From contig OY992840.1 of assembly GCA_963921425.1 (NCBI GenBank), positions 15,974,621 to 16,038,620 of the forward strand: DNA of 64,000 nucleotides, read 5' to 3'. A program made the translations under genes and the position numbers. The notes beneath the pieces were generated by a model. The model searched no databases, was not told where the DNA came from, and saw nothing but the letters and a program-made list of their open reading frames with translations. Every line of letters starts with the position of its first letter. The stretch's first letter is position 1. Origin of the DNA: Dryas octopetala (Eukaryota > Streptophyta > Magnoliopsida > Rosales > Rosaceae). Below, piece by piece: positions 20,417 through 31,950 of the stretch.

Positions 20417-22477
20417 TCACCGTTCGTGAATGGATTGCTCATGTGGAACTGCAGAACTCATCCATCTGGAAGAGCTGGTTACATGGAAGTTATGCAGAAT
20501 TTTGATGAGGGAACGCGCTTTCTTGCAGGCATGAGAGGTTCCATCAGTCAAAAGTGAAAAGAGTGTAGGCATTAGAGATGGGTCCGTTACTAAAACAGCA
20601 ACAACATCCTCCCCACCATTGATGCACAGAGACAGCAATGTCGAAACGCAATACTCTTTCCCAGTTTGAGATGTTGAAGATTGCAGAGTACTTATGATTA
20701 GATGCAGAGCTATGGTGCTTAGGATTGCATGTGTTCCTTCAACACTCTCAGCTAGCACTGCAAGAACTGCTAGTGTATCATTTACAAGCTCAGTTTTTTG
20801 ATCTGGTGAAGCTAATATGTCAATCAGCAATGGAACAGTGCCTGCTTCAAGCACCCTATGGTGGTTTTTGGGCAAGAGAAGCAGCCCGAAAATCGCAACA
20901 ACAGCGTTCTTTTTCCCACAACTTGTCCCTTCCTTGATCAGCTCCACGAGATCCCGGATTGCCTCAGGGGTTTCTCCGATCAATTTCCGGTACTCCTTCA
21001 CTGAGGAGAGGTAAAATATTGTTGCAGCTGCACTTTGACGGGCCTCTAAACTCAGTCCATGTTTAAGAACATCAAGAACTGATGTCAATCCCCCACATGC
21101 CATTATCACTTTCTTGCCACTTCCATGTTTTGAGAGCTTCAACAAGGCTGCAGTTGCATTCTCTTGTGTGGATGCATCACTGGAATACAATAGGTTCAGC
21201 AGAGGAGGGACCGTGCCTGCCTTGATCAAACAAGACCTATTGAAAATGTTCGATTTTCCGAGCAAACGACTCTCATATGCAGCCTTGTTTTTCTGTTCAT
21301 TTGTGCCGAAAACCAGCCTTCTGGTGAGAAATCTTGCAAGAAACTTCATGGCTTTGGCAGCAGCCGGGCTACCGGGCACAACCGTCTTTGTAATGTCAGA
21401 GCTTTGTTTTACTGACTTGCAAAAGGAAATTTCATTATGAGCACAAAACTCTCTGATCAGCTTCCGGAGAACCGAATTGGGTACCAACTCAGTGTCTGTG
21501 AGCCTCTCACCTGTTTTGGGACACATCAAGTTTCCAGCTTTGAGCCATTTTTGAATCGAAGATCGATCATAAGTCTGACCTGTAGATACAGTCACCGGGT
21601 CAAGCATTAGCTCAAGAGAAATTGGGCACCTGAAATCTTCAGCGTTTAAGCAACGAAAAGTCTCCTCCATGTTGCACTTGACATCAACTTGACTCGATTT
21701 TGGGTAACAATCCAAGGTTTCGAAAATGACTCCTCTGCTGTAGGTCATGAACCCCACCATGCTGCTGAGAAAGGGAACCTCTCTCGCATTGCAATCCGAG
21801 CACTCAAAACCAATCTCTTCTTCCAAGAACTTAATCTCCATGTCACACTCACTCCAACTTCTGATTTGGAGGTAATCAAGAACCCGCTTTATGGCGCTCA
21901 AATCGGGCTCAACTCCCTTCTCGAACTGAGTCAATATCGCAACCACTCGTTTTGCAGCCATTTTGTCATCTGGGTCAAGCTCAAATTTGGCCTTCCATGA
22001 TTGCTTCCTTACTAGTTCAACAAACTCCTTAACTTCACCGCACACATCGATCGAATCCAACGGCAAAACATCAAGGGCCGTGGCCACAGCTCGCATTAGA
22101 ACCCCAAACTGAGCTGCAAGGAACTCGCATTTCGTTAGCGTCCAAAGCCGAGCACCTTCCCTCGAGCAATCTTCCAATAAAAATTGAATCTTTTGCAATG
22201 CAAGGTGGAGCTCGGAGAAGCAGAGCACCACCGAGTCCGAGAGAGCTGAATCGGACCCATATACCTCCTCGAAGAACACGACAAGAAGACCCACTTGGCG
22301 GATTGTTTCTCGGGCATTTCGTCGTTGAGTTGCGAAGCATTTGGAGTGGAAATTGCACATGTTTTGGGAGAGAGGGATCAACGAGCCGAGAAGGGTCGCC
22401 GGAGAAACCCCTTCACAAGGATGCACCGCCGGGAATGTCAGAATCCGGCGGTCACTCTGATCAATTTTCTGAGTCAT
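20417..22477 (-). CDS. U-box/ARM-repeat E3 ubiquitin ligase, PUB18/19 type
   Basis: Intronless 686-residue protein. Residues 1 to about 275 form the U-box N-terminal (UND) helical region. The U-box spans about 282-345: DFRCPISLELMLDPVTVSTG, then QTYDRSSIQKWLKAGNLMCP, then KTGERLTDTELVPNSVLRKL. It is followed by armadillo repeats from about 370 to 670, with NAAVLLKLS-, SAAATIFYLSS- and KKNAVVAIFGLL-like helices. This order, the intronless gene and a length close to 690 match Arabidopsis PUB18/PUB19, which act as E3 ligases that restrain abscisic-acid and drought responses. That role is family knowledge. The upstream 400 bases contain several ACGTG boxes, consistent with ABA or stress control. 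Orthology to PUB18 versus PUB19 cannot be resolved here. Confidence 0.92.
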   Translation of the reverse strand: MTQKIDQSDRRILTFPAVHPCEGVSPATLLGSLIPLSQNMCNFHSKCFATQRRNARETIRQVGLLVVFFEEVYGSDSALSDSVVLCFSELHLALQKIQFLLEDCSREGARLWTLTKCEFLAAQFGVLMRAVATALDVLPLDSIDVCGEVKEFVELVRKQSWKAKFELDPDDKMAAKRVVAILTQFEKGVEPDLSAIKRVLDYLQIRSWSECDMEIKFLEEEIGFECSDCNAREVPFLSSMVGFMTYSRGVIFETLDCYPKSSQVDVKCNMEETFRCLNAEDFRCPISLELMLDPVTVSTGQTYDRSSIQKWLKAGNLMCPKTGERLTDTELVPNSVLRKLIREFCAHNEISFCKSVKQSSDITKTVVPGSPAAAKAMKFLARFLTRRLVFGTNEQKNKAAYESRLLGKSNIFNRSCLIKAGTVPPLLNLLYSSDASTQENATAALLKLSKHGSGKKVIMACGGLTSVLDVLKHGLSLEARQSAAATIFYLSSVKEYRKLIGETPEAIRDLVELIKEGTSCGKKNAVVAIFGLLLLPKNHHRVLEAGTVPLLIDILASPDQKTELVNDTLAVLAVLAESVEGTHAILSTIALHLIISTLQSSTSQTGKEYCVSTLLSLCINGGEDVVAVLVTDPSLMPTLFSLLTDGTSHACKKARSLIKILHNFHVTSSSRWMSSAVPHEQSIHER

Positions 22478-22589
22478 TGAAGCAAATGGTTTATGAGAAC
22501 AGAGTCACTCTGTTTTCGCTCTGTTTTGTGTACATGGAATTCATATAGGACTAGGATAGAGTTGGCTTTCCTAATCGCTTATGAAATCA

Positions 22590-22862
22590 AATGGACGCGT
22601 GGCAGGATAATGAGCGTCCACGGTTGCTGAGTTGACCCGGATGACACTTAAGCGGATAGATTCACTGACAAGTATCAAGTGTGCAACGCGTCTTTGGACA
22701 CGTGGAGAGGTACGGGTGGGTACTTTCGGTTCTTGGGTCCTGGTCCATTTTAATTCGGGTACTGCTTCGGGTGTTCGAACAGTTTGGTCCTTGGTGGGAG
22801 TGATATTTGTGGGCCCAAGAAAGCGGACTAGGACACGTGGGCAAACCACTGAGCGACGTGTT
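22590..22862 (-). promoter_or_regulatory. ACGTG/ABRE-like box cluster upstream of the U-box gene
   Basis: CACGTGG boxes at 22699-22705 and 22834-22840, ACGCGTGG at 22594-22601 and GACGTG at 22855-22860 all fall within 400 bases of the start codon at 22477. CACGTGG is the core of ABA-responsive elements and also binds bZIP or bHLH factors. Clustering in the promoter of a PUB18/19-type gene fits stress induction, but function is inferred. Confidence 0.55.
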
Positions 22863-22899
22863 GCCGAGGCATCGGGGATGTCATTCAAGGTAACATAAA

Positions 22900-23560
22900 C
22901 TAAGCTGACTGGGACCTATAATTTATTTTTGATGGAAAATATGCCTGTTTTACTTTTATACAAGAAACCCATATTATTACTTATTAGTCAAATGGGTTTT
23001 AATAAAATAAAAAGATTAAATAGTCTACAAGAAAATAAAATCAATTTTTCTAACATCAAAAGAAATTTATATTACATGCATGCATATAATATGTTCACAC
23101 AGTTCAAATCTAGAAAAAAAGATAAAAGACAAGTGGCTAAATCTAAATACAACAAAATTTAAAATTTATTGGATCAAAAAAAGTCTCAAATGTTATATCA
23201 TTCAACTAAAAGCTTACAAAATACAAAGCAAACTAGGCCTTTATATAAGCTTCTAAAGTTCTAATCATTTTCAAAAAATTGCGTTTATGAGGCCCTGAAG
23301 GATTTTTTTTTTTTTTCGAGAATTAACATACTTGAGTTCAAAGATTCATAATACAAAGTAAACTAGGCTTTTATATGCAAAATCTAAAATATACAGAAAA
23401 ACTATCTTCTACCTTTTCCACTAGTTCAATCGCAACTTATACTTGATTTCAAATTTCCTAACTTTATACTTTTTTTTTCTTTGAATCGTTTTAATTTTTT
23501 ACATATAAATTGACCATTTTCTCATGCTACATCATGTTTGGGATATATGTTTTGACATGA
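22900..23560. other. AT-rich spacer with a short direct repeat
   Basis: No gene. A 25-base segment around AATACAAAGCAAACTAGGC occurs near 23220 and again near 23350 with three changes, about 130 bases apart. Confidence 0.5.
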
Positions 23561-23568
23561 GTTGCAGA
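23561..23568. repeat. Left 8-bp target-site duplication of hAT element
   Basis: GTTGCAGA, identical to 26105-26112 and immediately outside the terminal CAAGG. Confidence 0.88.
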
Positions 23569-26104
23569 CAAGGGTTTAAATTTCGAAATTTTCGGCGAAA
23601 TTTCGCCGAAAATTTCGTTTTTAAGGGGTACCGAAATTTTAACACGTATTTGACAAAATTTCGGAATATTTCGGCGAAATATTCGAAATTTCGCCGAAAT
23701 TTCGGCGAAATTTCGAGCGAAATTTCGAATACCCTTAAATGCAAAATTTTCTGAATTTGAGAGAAATTTCGTGGAAATTTCGCTTAAATTTCGTGGAAAT
23801 TTAGGGAAATTTCCACGAAATTTCCCAGCTAACCCAGTTACCCAGCTAACCAGCCTAACCCGTAACCCACTAACCCTCATTTTCTCACCTGCACAGTCGG
23901 CCAGTCGCACACCCTTCTCGATCTGCAGCGCCGTCGCTCGCCTCTGTCGATCTGCAACGCCGTCGCTCGCCTCTCTCCATCTGCAGCGCCGCCGGCTCGC
24001 GTCTCTCCTCCGTCTTCTCGGACTGGACTGAAGGCCGAAGTCATCGATCTCTCTCTTCTCTCTGTCTCCGGCCACCTTCGGACTGCTCTGTCTCGGACTG
24101 CTCTGTCTCGGCCACCTTCGGCCTATTTGGGTATTTGCTCTGTCTCCGGCCACCTTCGGACTGCTCTGTTCTGAACCCCGAAATCAGTTTGGATTTTGGG
24201 TATTTGCCTATTTGGGTTGATTTGTTAGTTTGTTACTGAACTTACTCACTGTAAGTATAAGTTTATAACTTGCGCACTAGATGGTTGAATGGTTCAGATT
24301 TATACATATCAAATTATCAATGCAATTAATTTATTCAGAAGTAAATATTGAGTGGAGGCGTGGAGCTAGTGGATAAATTCGACCATCCTCCTTTGCAGAA
24401 TTCGACACGCAATACATATTGATATTATCCCTAATTTAGACATTCAGATTTAATAAATTAATATTGGGCATGAAGTTTACAAAAAACGTTTCAACATTTG
24501 TCATTAGTGTGTGCTGTCTAAGTAATATACTAATATACTAATATTTAAGTTACAAAGTTACTTAAGTTTGGGTTGAATCGGTTGATTAGTCAGTTAGTCA
24601 CTTACAAATTTACAATTTACAAACTTACAAAGTTATAAATTTAGAATATATTATCAATTTATCATTAGTTCATTACTTCATTACCTATTAATATTTAAGG
24701 ATCAGAATTAATTGTATGATTTTGGGTTGATTTATATAAGATAAATTATATTGATATTGGGTTGATTTATATAGATTTAGAATTAATTTTATGATTTTGG
24801 GTTGATTTTGTTTTGTATAATTTGTATGATTTTGGGTTAATTTTGAATTTTTAATCGTATAATTTTGGAATTGATTGTATAATTTTAGGTTGATTTTGAT
24901 TTGTATGATTTGTGTAATTTGTATGATATATAAATATTGATATGGAACTATGGAAGTTGAAAGTGGTGATATGATATGGAATTGGAATTGGAATTGGAAT
25001 TGGTATGATTTGTTAATAATTAATATGGAATTTGTATGATTTGTTAATAGTAATAATCTAATATGTATGATGTATGATGTATGGAATTCCCGAATTGGTA
25101 ATTTAGAATTAGTGAAATTAATATGGAGTTGGTAATAAATTAATAATTAATATGAAATTAGTAATATGGAAATGAAATTGGTGATATAATATGAAATTAC
25201 AAATTAGTAATATGGAATTGCCAATTGGTAATATCAATATGATATGAAATTACTAATTAGTAATAAGTTAATGACTAATATGATATTAATTTCTTGGTGA
25301 TATACTGATATGATATTAATATAGAATTTAACTCTCTTGTTAATTGTTATTGTTCTTGTGTTACTGTGTATGTCTTTTTGTTATTAGGAATTTAGATGAT
25401 TCATTATCCACCACTTTTGGCTCTATGGGGGTAGGAAGTGACAATTACAATTATGGGCAAAACCCTCCAATATTCTACCCACCACATCTGCCTTACTTGG
25501 TTGAGTCTGATAGTAACTCATTGGCACAACAAGAGACAAACTCTTCAAATGAGTATGCTTATGGGCAAATTCAACCACAACAGGTTCCTGATCCATATGG
25601 TTGGCATGTTGGCAATTACATGCAAAATTATGCTGGAGAAGTATCTTGGGATGATTATTCTTCACATTACACCTACTCTGGACATGATGATACTGAAGAC
25701 AGCGGAAATTTTGAACCTCCTAGAAACTCTATGTGGTATTGATTACTTTTGTAATTCATGTGGCAATATTATAGTAAAAATAAAATTGAGGTGTTATTGA
25801 AGTAATTATTAATTAGTGAAGCATTTTTTTAACAGTATTTGCCTCCAGCGCGCATTATATTCATCACATATCACATGAAACCTACCATATAATTTGGTTT
25901 TTTTCAATGTTTTTTATCAATGTAGTAGATAATATGTTAAATAAACATATTGTGAAGTTTCATTCAAAATTTCCGTATTTTGATAATAATTTCCATCGTT
26001 TCCGTCGAATTTTTGTCGAAATTTAAAAATCTTCGAAATTTCCGTCGAAATTTCCATCGAAATTTCCATCGAAATTTCCTCGAAACTCGAAATTTTATTC
26101 CTTG
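23569..26104. mobile_element. hAT-superfamily element, internally deleted
   Basis: A 2536-base element. Its ends read CAAGGGTTTAAATTTCGAAA at the left and, in reverse complement, CAAGGAATAAAATTTCGAG at the right. Perfect 8-base duplications GTTGCAGA flank it, diagnostic of hAT. Both subterminal regions (23580-23830 and 25960-26095) are packed with the motif GAAATTTCG in both orientations, the kind of dense subterminal repeat that hAT transposases bind. Next to the left subterminal array is a GC-rich block with a 29-base tandem repeat (23919, 23948, 23977) and a second CTCTGTCTC-CGGCCACCTTCGG repeat to about 24170; this resembles a 5' leader. The middle is AT-rich filler. A possible terminal transposase exon lies at 25388-25742. 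No hAT catalytic or dimerisation domain is seen, so it is non-autonomous. Confidence 0.88.
25388..25742 (+). pseudogene. Possible last-exon remnant of the hAT element's own gene
   Basis: Open frame of about 117 codons after an AG acceptor-like site at 25386-25387, running NLDDSLSTTFGSMGVGSDNY and ending EPPRNSMWY before a TGA. It is rich in Y, N, S, D and P with no known domain. Codon use looks protein-like, unlike the rest of the element. Its place near the right end of a hAT element suggests the C-terminal tail of a transposase or of a captured gene; I do not recognise it. Confidence 0.4.
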
Positions 26105-26112
26105 GTTGCAGA
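26105..26112. repeat. Right 8-bp target-site duplication of hAT element
   Basis: GTTGCAGA, the partner of 23561-23568. Confidence 0.88.
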
Positions 26113-26300
26113 GAATATTTACCTCCACACTCAAGACTATAATTCGAAACTTTCTCATCCCCTTATAGACCCATCAATTTCATCACCTAAACTTATAGTA
26201 GGTTAATGAGGAAGGTTCAATTATGTTCTATTGCCAAACAAACAATGAAACAAATAAAAGTGGTGACACACCAACAACATCAAAAAGATTGCTTGATATG

Positions 26301-26472
26301 TGTTAGTGTATGCGTTAGTAGTTAATAAGTTTGACTGTTACAGTTAGTTACTAAGAGTATATAAAGTCATGTCCTCTCCCTCTGTAAGACTTAAATGAAG
26401 CAATGTAGTCTCTTTAGATTTTTCCTACTCTCTCTCCCCTCTCTTACTCTCATTTTCTCAGCAATCCTAACA
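26301..26472 (+). mobile_element. Solo LTR (probably Copia)
   Basis: A 172-base sequence that begins TGTTAGTG and ends ATCCTAACA, so its ends TGTTAG/CTAACA form the short inverted repeat of an LTR. It is flanked by a perfect 5-base duplication ATATG (26296-26300 and 26473-26477). A TATATAAAG box at about 26359 followed by a pyrimidine-rich stretch looks like an LTR promoter and R region. No internal retrotransposon sequence is adjacent, so it arose by LTR-LTR recombination. Copia assignment rests only on the short length and TGTTAG start. Confidence 0.85.
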
Positions 26473-26477
26473 ATATG

Positions 26478-27711
26478 GACTAATGCTATTCCATGCCTGT
26501 AATTAATATTTAGTGTAATGTCTACACTTCTCATTATATAAAGTTGTCCACGTGAAAAAATTATCGATAAGCATCTAATAAAGTAATGAATCATCACTCA
26601 TCAGTACTCATGAGCCATGAATGGTGAGACTAAATCCATAATCCATGCATGTCATGCATTTTTAACCCATTTAATTAGTAGTTCATTCTTTACGAAATTT
26701 TCTCGTGTGCAATCATAATATCACAAATGTTATATAATTTATATTAATATAATATTATTAATTTACTCAAATTAGAACGTATGTATAATTTACTTATAAA
26801 TAAGTAAATTGATAGGCGGATGGTAGCCGAGTCACATCATATTTGGAAGTTTCACTAACCATTCTTGTTTGTGGCCACAAATCCTTGTAATTGCTTTTGT
26901 CTATTCTTTCATTTAAATAAAACACAATGATGTTGACGAATGGGAGGGAATAGATTTGACGGGTGGACCAACCATTTAATGACTAATTGAACGCGCCTGT
27001 TCTCTCTGCATCACAATAATTAATCTTAAGAGATAAATAATGCGCATTCATTGAGTTTTAATTTAATCTTGATGAATAATGATTTTGTACCAGGAAAAAG
27101 GTTTATGTTCATGGAGTGTTGCCAGCCTCCCTGTCATTGTCTTGAGGACTGAGAATGTAACTTTTACAGAACAATTTACAAACATGGATTTTATCTTTTT
27201 GGTCATGGGATATGACCAACTTGGTAGTTTGCATTTGCAGAAAAATGACATTCTAAAAGAAGTTCACTAGCAAAGCCTTTTGGCTTCCTTCAAGATAAGC
27301 AAGACAAGCTTATGACATGGGGGTGGTTCATTAACTTTAAGTCTGAATTCTAGTGGTTTATCGTCAATCGAACAGTCAAGTCTCTTGGTTATCGTATTAA
27401 CTTAATTAAAAGCACAATTAAGGTTTTTTTTTTTTTACCAAAAAAGCACAATTAAGGTTAGAAGTGCAATTAAGTACATAATTTGCAAACTTCTATTTGT
27501 TATAGAGAGATGATTAAATACGAGAGGATCAAGGATATCAGACAAGAAGACAGTAAACCACCAAAATTTGAAAGGATGAAAACCTTTGAAGCAGTCCCAT
27601 AAACAACTACCATCAACTTCGATGCTTACTTCTATGCATTTCACGCAGACTTGAGTATGTTTATTCTTTGAAACAGATAGATGGGGAGCATGCACGGTGC
27701 GGTTGATAGAT
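26478..27711. other. Intergenic region downstream of the aldehyde dehydrogenase gene
   Basis: AT-rich spacer. The last few hundred bases before 27712 should be the 3' UTR of the minus-strand ALDH gene. Frames in this stretch are short and unsupported. Confidence 0.5.
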
Positions 27712-30700
27712 TTACAACCATGCTGGATTCTTCAAAGGAGTAACAACGGCCTTCACCTGCAAGTAGTTATGAAGGCTGTAGATTCCCTTTTCTCTGCCTA
27801 TTCCACTCATCTTGTATCCACCAAAAGGAATTGCAGCATCAAAGACATCGAAGCAATTAACCCAGACTGTCCCGGCCTTCAGTGCCCGTGTCAAGGTGTT
27901 GGCAGTGTCGATGTTCCTGGTGAAAACTCCAGCAGCTAGACCATAGCGTGTTGAATTTGCCCTTCGTATTACTTCATCGAGCTCCCTGGTACAGAATGTG
28001 AAATAATTAGGCATGTCGAATGCCAACAATGCAAGTAAAATTGCTCCTTTTGCAGAATGCAAGAACTAGATGCACTGGGAGGTTTTTTTAACTCACTTGA
28101 ACTTAAAAATTGATTGCACTGGGCCAAAGATCTCATCCTTAGCTATCAACATATCGTCCTGATTGAATTCAATAAGAATCATGTTACGCGAAATGAGATT
28201 TCAAACATGTTGGCTGAGGCAGTTAACTTTGGATGAACATATAATACCTGAACATTTGAGAACACAGTAGGCTGGATGAAGTAGCCCTTGGAGCCCAATC
28301 TTTCACCTCCACATTCAAGTGTAGCATTGCTTTCAATGCCAGATCTTATGTATTTAAGGATCTTCTCAAATTGCTCGGAGTCAATCTGTTCATTGACACA
28401 AGGATAAGAAGCATCACTTAATATTGGCACTGTTTTTAGTCACACATGAGTGATGAAATGAAAAGAAACAAGGTCTATAGCTCCTTCATAATTGTACCTG
28501 AGGACCTTGTTCAACACCCTTCTTAAAGGGATCACCAACAACACGTCTCACTGCACGTGCCTTTGCTTTCTCCAAGAACTCATCATATACACGTTCATGT
28601 ACAAAAGTACGAGACCCAGCACAGCAACATTGCCCCTGTGTGTGGAGCTTCAATCTATTACTAATGTGTTTAGATCCTACAAATCCAGCTTTGTGGAAAA
28701 TTAATTGAACCAACCTGATTAAAGAAGAGAGCAAAGTGTGCAAGCTCTACAGCATGGTCAATGTCAGCATCCTCACATATTATGAAAGGTGACTTCCCTC
28801 CAAGCTCCAGTGTTACTGGCTTAAGATTGCTTCTTGCAGCCAATTGAAGAATAATCTTACCAGTATCAGTTGATCCAGTGAAAGCTATCTGAAAAGGAAG
28901 AAGGTAATAGTTTTTAAGATCATGTGGGCATGTCCAAACCAAGATTAATGGCTGAATTCTGCTATAAAACTGGTAATTTAGCATGCTAAATGGTAATCAA
29001 TACTGAAGCATATCCAGACCAGCATTGTACTAGTATAACATGATAATACTTGTAGTGTTGTTGAAGTAAAGGTTTTGGTTTTAACAACTTACAGTAGAAG
29101 AAGAAGAAGAAGAAAAAGAAGCAGGACATATGTGCTCAAAAATACCTTGTCGACATCCATATGACTGGCAAGAGCAGCACCAGCATTTGGACCATCACCG
29201 GAAACTACGTTTAAGACACCAGGAGGAAGACCAGCCTGTCACAGAGAAAACAAGACTAACAATTACTCATGAAAGGAAGATGCAACTTCAACCAGGTCCA
29301 AACTAGGTAATACACACACACACCCCCGAAAACAAAAAAACTATCATCCTGTCCATGGTCCAACCAAGACCAGAGATGAACTGATGACATTTTGTCCCTT
29401 GAAAAGCAAACGTAGGCACCCATGTTGCAGTAAAACACACTAAGATAACAAAATTTTCCAGGGTTGGCAACTTGGTACCGCTTAATGAGTTTAAACTGCA
29501 TAAAGTGATATTTGTAAAAGCATATCTATAACAAAAAAGAAATTATAATTGAGCTTGTACTACAAATTTTGTTTGTATGTTTGTATAGGCATATGTGTGT
29601 GCGTGTGTGAGAGAGGGAGAGGAGTGCTTGACAGGTCTACCTCTTGGAATAGCTTTGCCACATAGAGGGCAGTCAGAGGCGTTTGTTCTGCACTCTTTAG
29701 GACAATAGTATTACCACATGCCAGTGCAGGCCCAACTTTCCAGGCAAACATGAGTAGAGGAAAATTCCATGGAATTATCTGTCCTGCAACACCGATTGGT
29801 TCATGCAGCGTTTGTACATGATAATTTCCATCAGCCGGAACAGTTAGACCATGGATTTTGTCTGCCCATCCTGGAAAATTTGAGGAAGAACTCATTATCA
29901 GAATCAACTCAAAGAATGAAAAAGAAAAATAAATTATTTTGTTTTATTGTTCTCACCAGCATAGTAGTGCATTAGACGAACCAACATAGGTAATTCGGCT
30001 TTTGCAGCCTGTTCATAAGGCTTCCCATTATTCCATGTCTCTAGAGCTGCAATCTCTTCAGTGTGTTTCTCAACCAAATCAGCAAAGCGTAATAGTATCC
30101 GTGATCTTTCCTGAAAGAAAACGAAGTCCAGTGCAAGAGTAAATCAATATCTTAAGATATATAAATCACTCATACACTAATCCAGTAACACAAGCATACT
30201 AGTCCTGTAGCAAAAGCACAACATAATAATGTACTATAAAATTTATACCAATACAATGTCAAATAGTTCTTACGTAAGCAGACATCTTTGGCCACGGTCC
30301 CTCATCGAATGCCTTGCGAGCAGCAGATACTGCACGATTAATATCTTCTGCATCACCCTCAGCCACATGAGCAATCACTTCTCCAGTACGAGGGTCGAAT
30401 GTTGGAAATGTTTTTCCTGACCAAAAGAAATTCAAGCATTAACTACATTACATGTTTTCTTTCTGGCAGTCTTTTTTTTTTTGAAGTACCAATTAGCCAA
30501 ACACTTGCTGCAAAACAAAGGGATCAAATTTTTTTAGTGAAGAAACGGATTACCTGATGCAGCGTCAACAAATTGCCCATTAATTAGGTGCTGGGTGTAA
30601 CTTATTTGAACAGGTGGAGTGATTAATTCCTCACTTGCTGCAGCAGTGGTAAACCTGTTGACACTTCTCCCTAAAGATCATATAAGGAACAACTTTCATC

Positions 30701-31788
30701 ATCAAATTGAGGAAAACAAAATTAAAGTCTTGATGCATCTTTGGTTTTATGATGGTATTTGAAAATATCAATTTTGCATCAGAAAGCTTTTATATCTCAA
30801 AATTTACATTTATGGGGGATTCAGCTTTTATATATACAAGCCCCCTTCAAGTGTGGGATCCCACATTGAGTGTTAAATGAGGGATGGGGCGGATGGGCCC
30901 ACTCCATGTAGTTTTCAACAATTCAAACCCTATATTGTTTAGGCCTCTATTCATAGATCATCCATGCAAAAAATTAGCCAAATCGGAAATCATTTGCTTA
31001 TCTAATTTTGATCAAACAAATAGATGGTTTTATCAAAAATATTTGGTTCATCTATTTGTTTGATCAAAGTTAGATAGGCAAATGATTTCCGATTTGGCTA
31101 ATTTTTTACAATGATGATCTATGAATAGAGACCTAAGAAATAGACGGTTCAGATTGTTGAAAAGCTACATGGAGTGGGCTTATCCGCCCCATCTCACATT
31201 TAACACTAAATGTGAGATCTCACACTTCAAGCCCCTGGATATATATATACACACTCAACCCTTTGTTTGATGCCAAAGAAAATCAAGATTAAGAAAGGAT
31301 TAAATTTGGAATCTGGCAATCACTTCCTATCAGATCAAATTGTGCAGCACTTTCTCAGTGAGCTAAAGGAGATTCTAAAAGAAACTAACTTTTACAAGAC
31401 TCCTCAAAATTTCATTGCTGTCAATCCGGAGCTTGAATCCCATTCGAATAACCAATCAAATCATTCAGATAGAGAAAAAATATATATAAATATACATGAC
31501 TCTAATACTCATACCCAGAAACATCAAAGCCATGAAAACCAAATTAAAGCATTAGAACAACATACATAGAAGCTAAATTAATGCATGACCATCATCACCA
31601 TGGCAGAGAATGGAGAAAACACATGAAAGCTGAACAGAAGACTAAATGAAACACAACTGAAAAAGTAAAAAGAATACAAGAGGAGAAAGGTAGGGTGGTG
31701 CACCTTGAGAGAGAAGCAGAGAAGTAGACCCAGAAGAAGAAGCAGAGAGAGAGCGAGACAGTAAAGAGGAGATTCTCCGAGCTGCCAT
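27712..31788 (-). CDS. Mitochondrial aldehyde dehydrogenase, ALDH2B family
   Basis: NAD-dependent oxidation of acetaldehyde and related aldehydes to acids. Eleven exons in order: 31788-31704, 30670-30554, 30416-30274, 30110-29957, 29870-29641, 29235-29146, 28888-28715, 28635-28498, 28385-28248, 28158-28097, 27985-27712. They total 1605 bases (534 residues), the usual length, with GT/AG junctions in phase throughout. The N-terminus [20 protein letters not shown] is an arginine- and serine-rich mitochondrial presequence. Visible motifs: [20 protein letters not shown] (cofactor pocket), [19 protein letters not shown] (catalytic Glu), [13 protein letters not shown] (catalytic Cys in the CCC triplet), EIFGPVQ and [12 protein letters not shown]. 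Plant ALDH2B proteins act in ethanol-fermentation by-product removal; one maize member is the RF2 male-fertility restorer. Intron 1 (30671-31703) holds a 400-base inverted-repeat element. Confidence 0.96.
30838..31238. mobile_element. Foldback/MITE element in ALDH intron 1
   Basis: The left arm (about 30847-31035) and right arm (about 31040-31228) are inverted copies over nearly the whole element: GTTAAATGAGGGATGGGGCGG versus its counterpart near 31180, TAGATCATCCATG versus CATGATGATCTA-like, and TTAGCCAAATCGGAAATCAT versus ATGATTTCCGATTTGGCTAA. The loop centres near 31035-31045. A related half-copy exists near 51665-51860. TATATATAC occurs on both sides and could be a 9-base duplication, but the flank is low-complexity, so the ends are uncertain. 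Transcribed within the ALDH pre-mRNA it would form a hairpin of nearly 190 base pairs. Confidence 0.8.
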
Positions 31789-31941
31789 CTTCACAGAGCT
31801 AGAGAGAGTAGAATGCCTCACACCCTTATCGTATTCCTATGTGATAAACAGAGTCCCCTGTTTCTGCCAAAAAACAAAGTCTCTCTCTCTCTCTCTAAAC
31901 AAAGGCACACCATGACGTTACATACTAGCACCAAATGCATT
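31789..31941 (-). promoter_or_regulatory. ALDH 5' UTR and proximal promoter
   Basis: Short stretch between the ALDH ATG (31788) and the MULE-type MITE whose duplication starts at 31942. It contains a (CT)n/(AG)n tract at about 31880-31898, a common plant 5' UTR feature. The MITE therefore sits within about 160 bases of the start codon. Confidence 0.45.
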
Positions 31942-31950
31942 TTAAAAATA

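Noticed and set aside
23527-24153. 208-codon minus-strand frame rich in R, N, F and S
   Set aside because: It is produced by the GAAATTTCG subterminal repeats and GC-rich tandem repeats of the hAT element; composition is repeat-driven.
31267-31569. 100-codon frame in ALDH intron 1
   Set aside because: Low-complexity N/H/K/Q-rich translation within an intron, with no similarity I can recognise.
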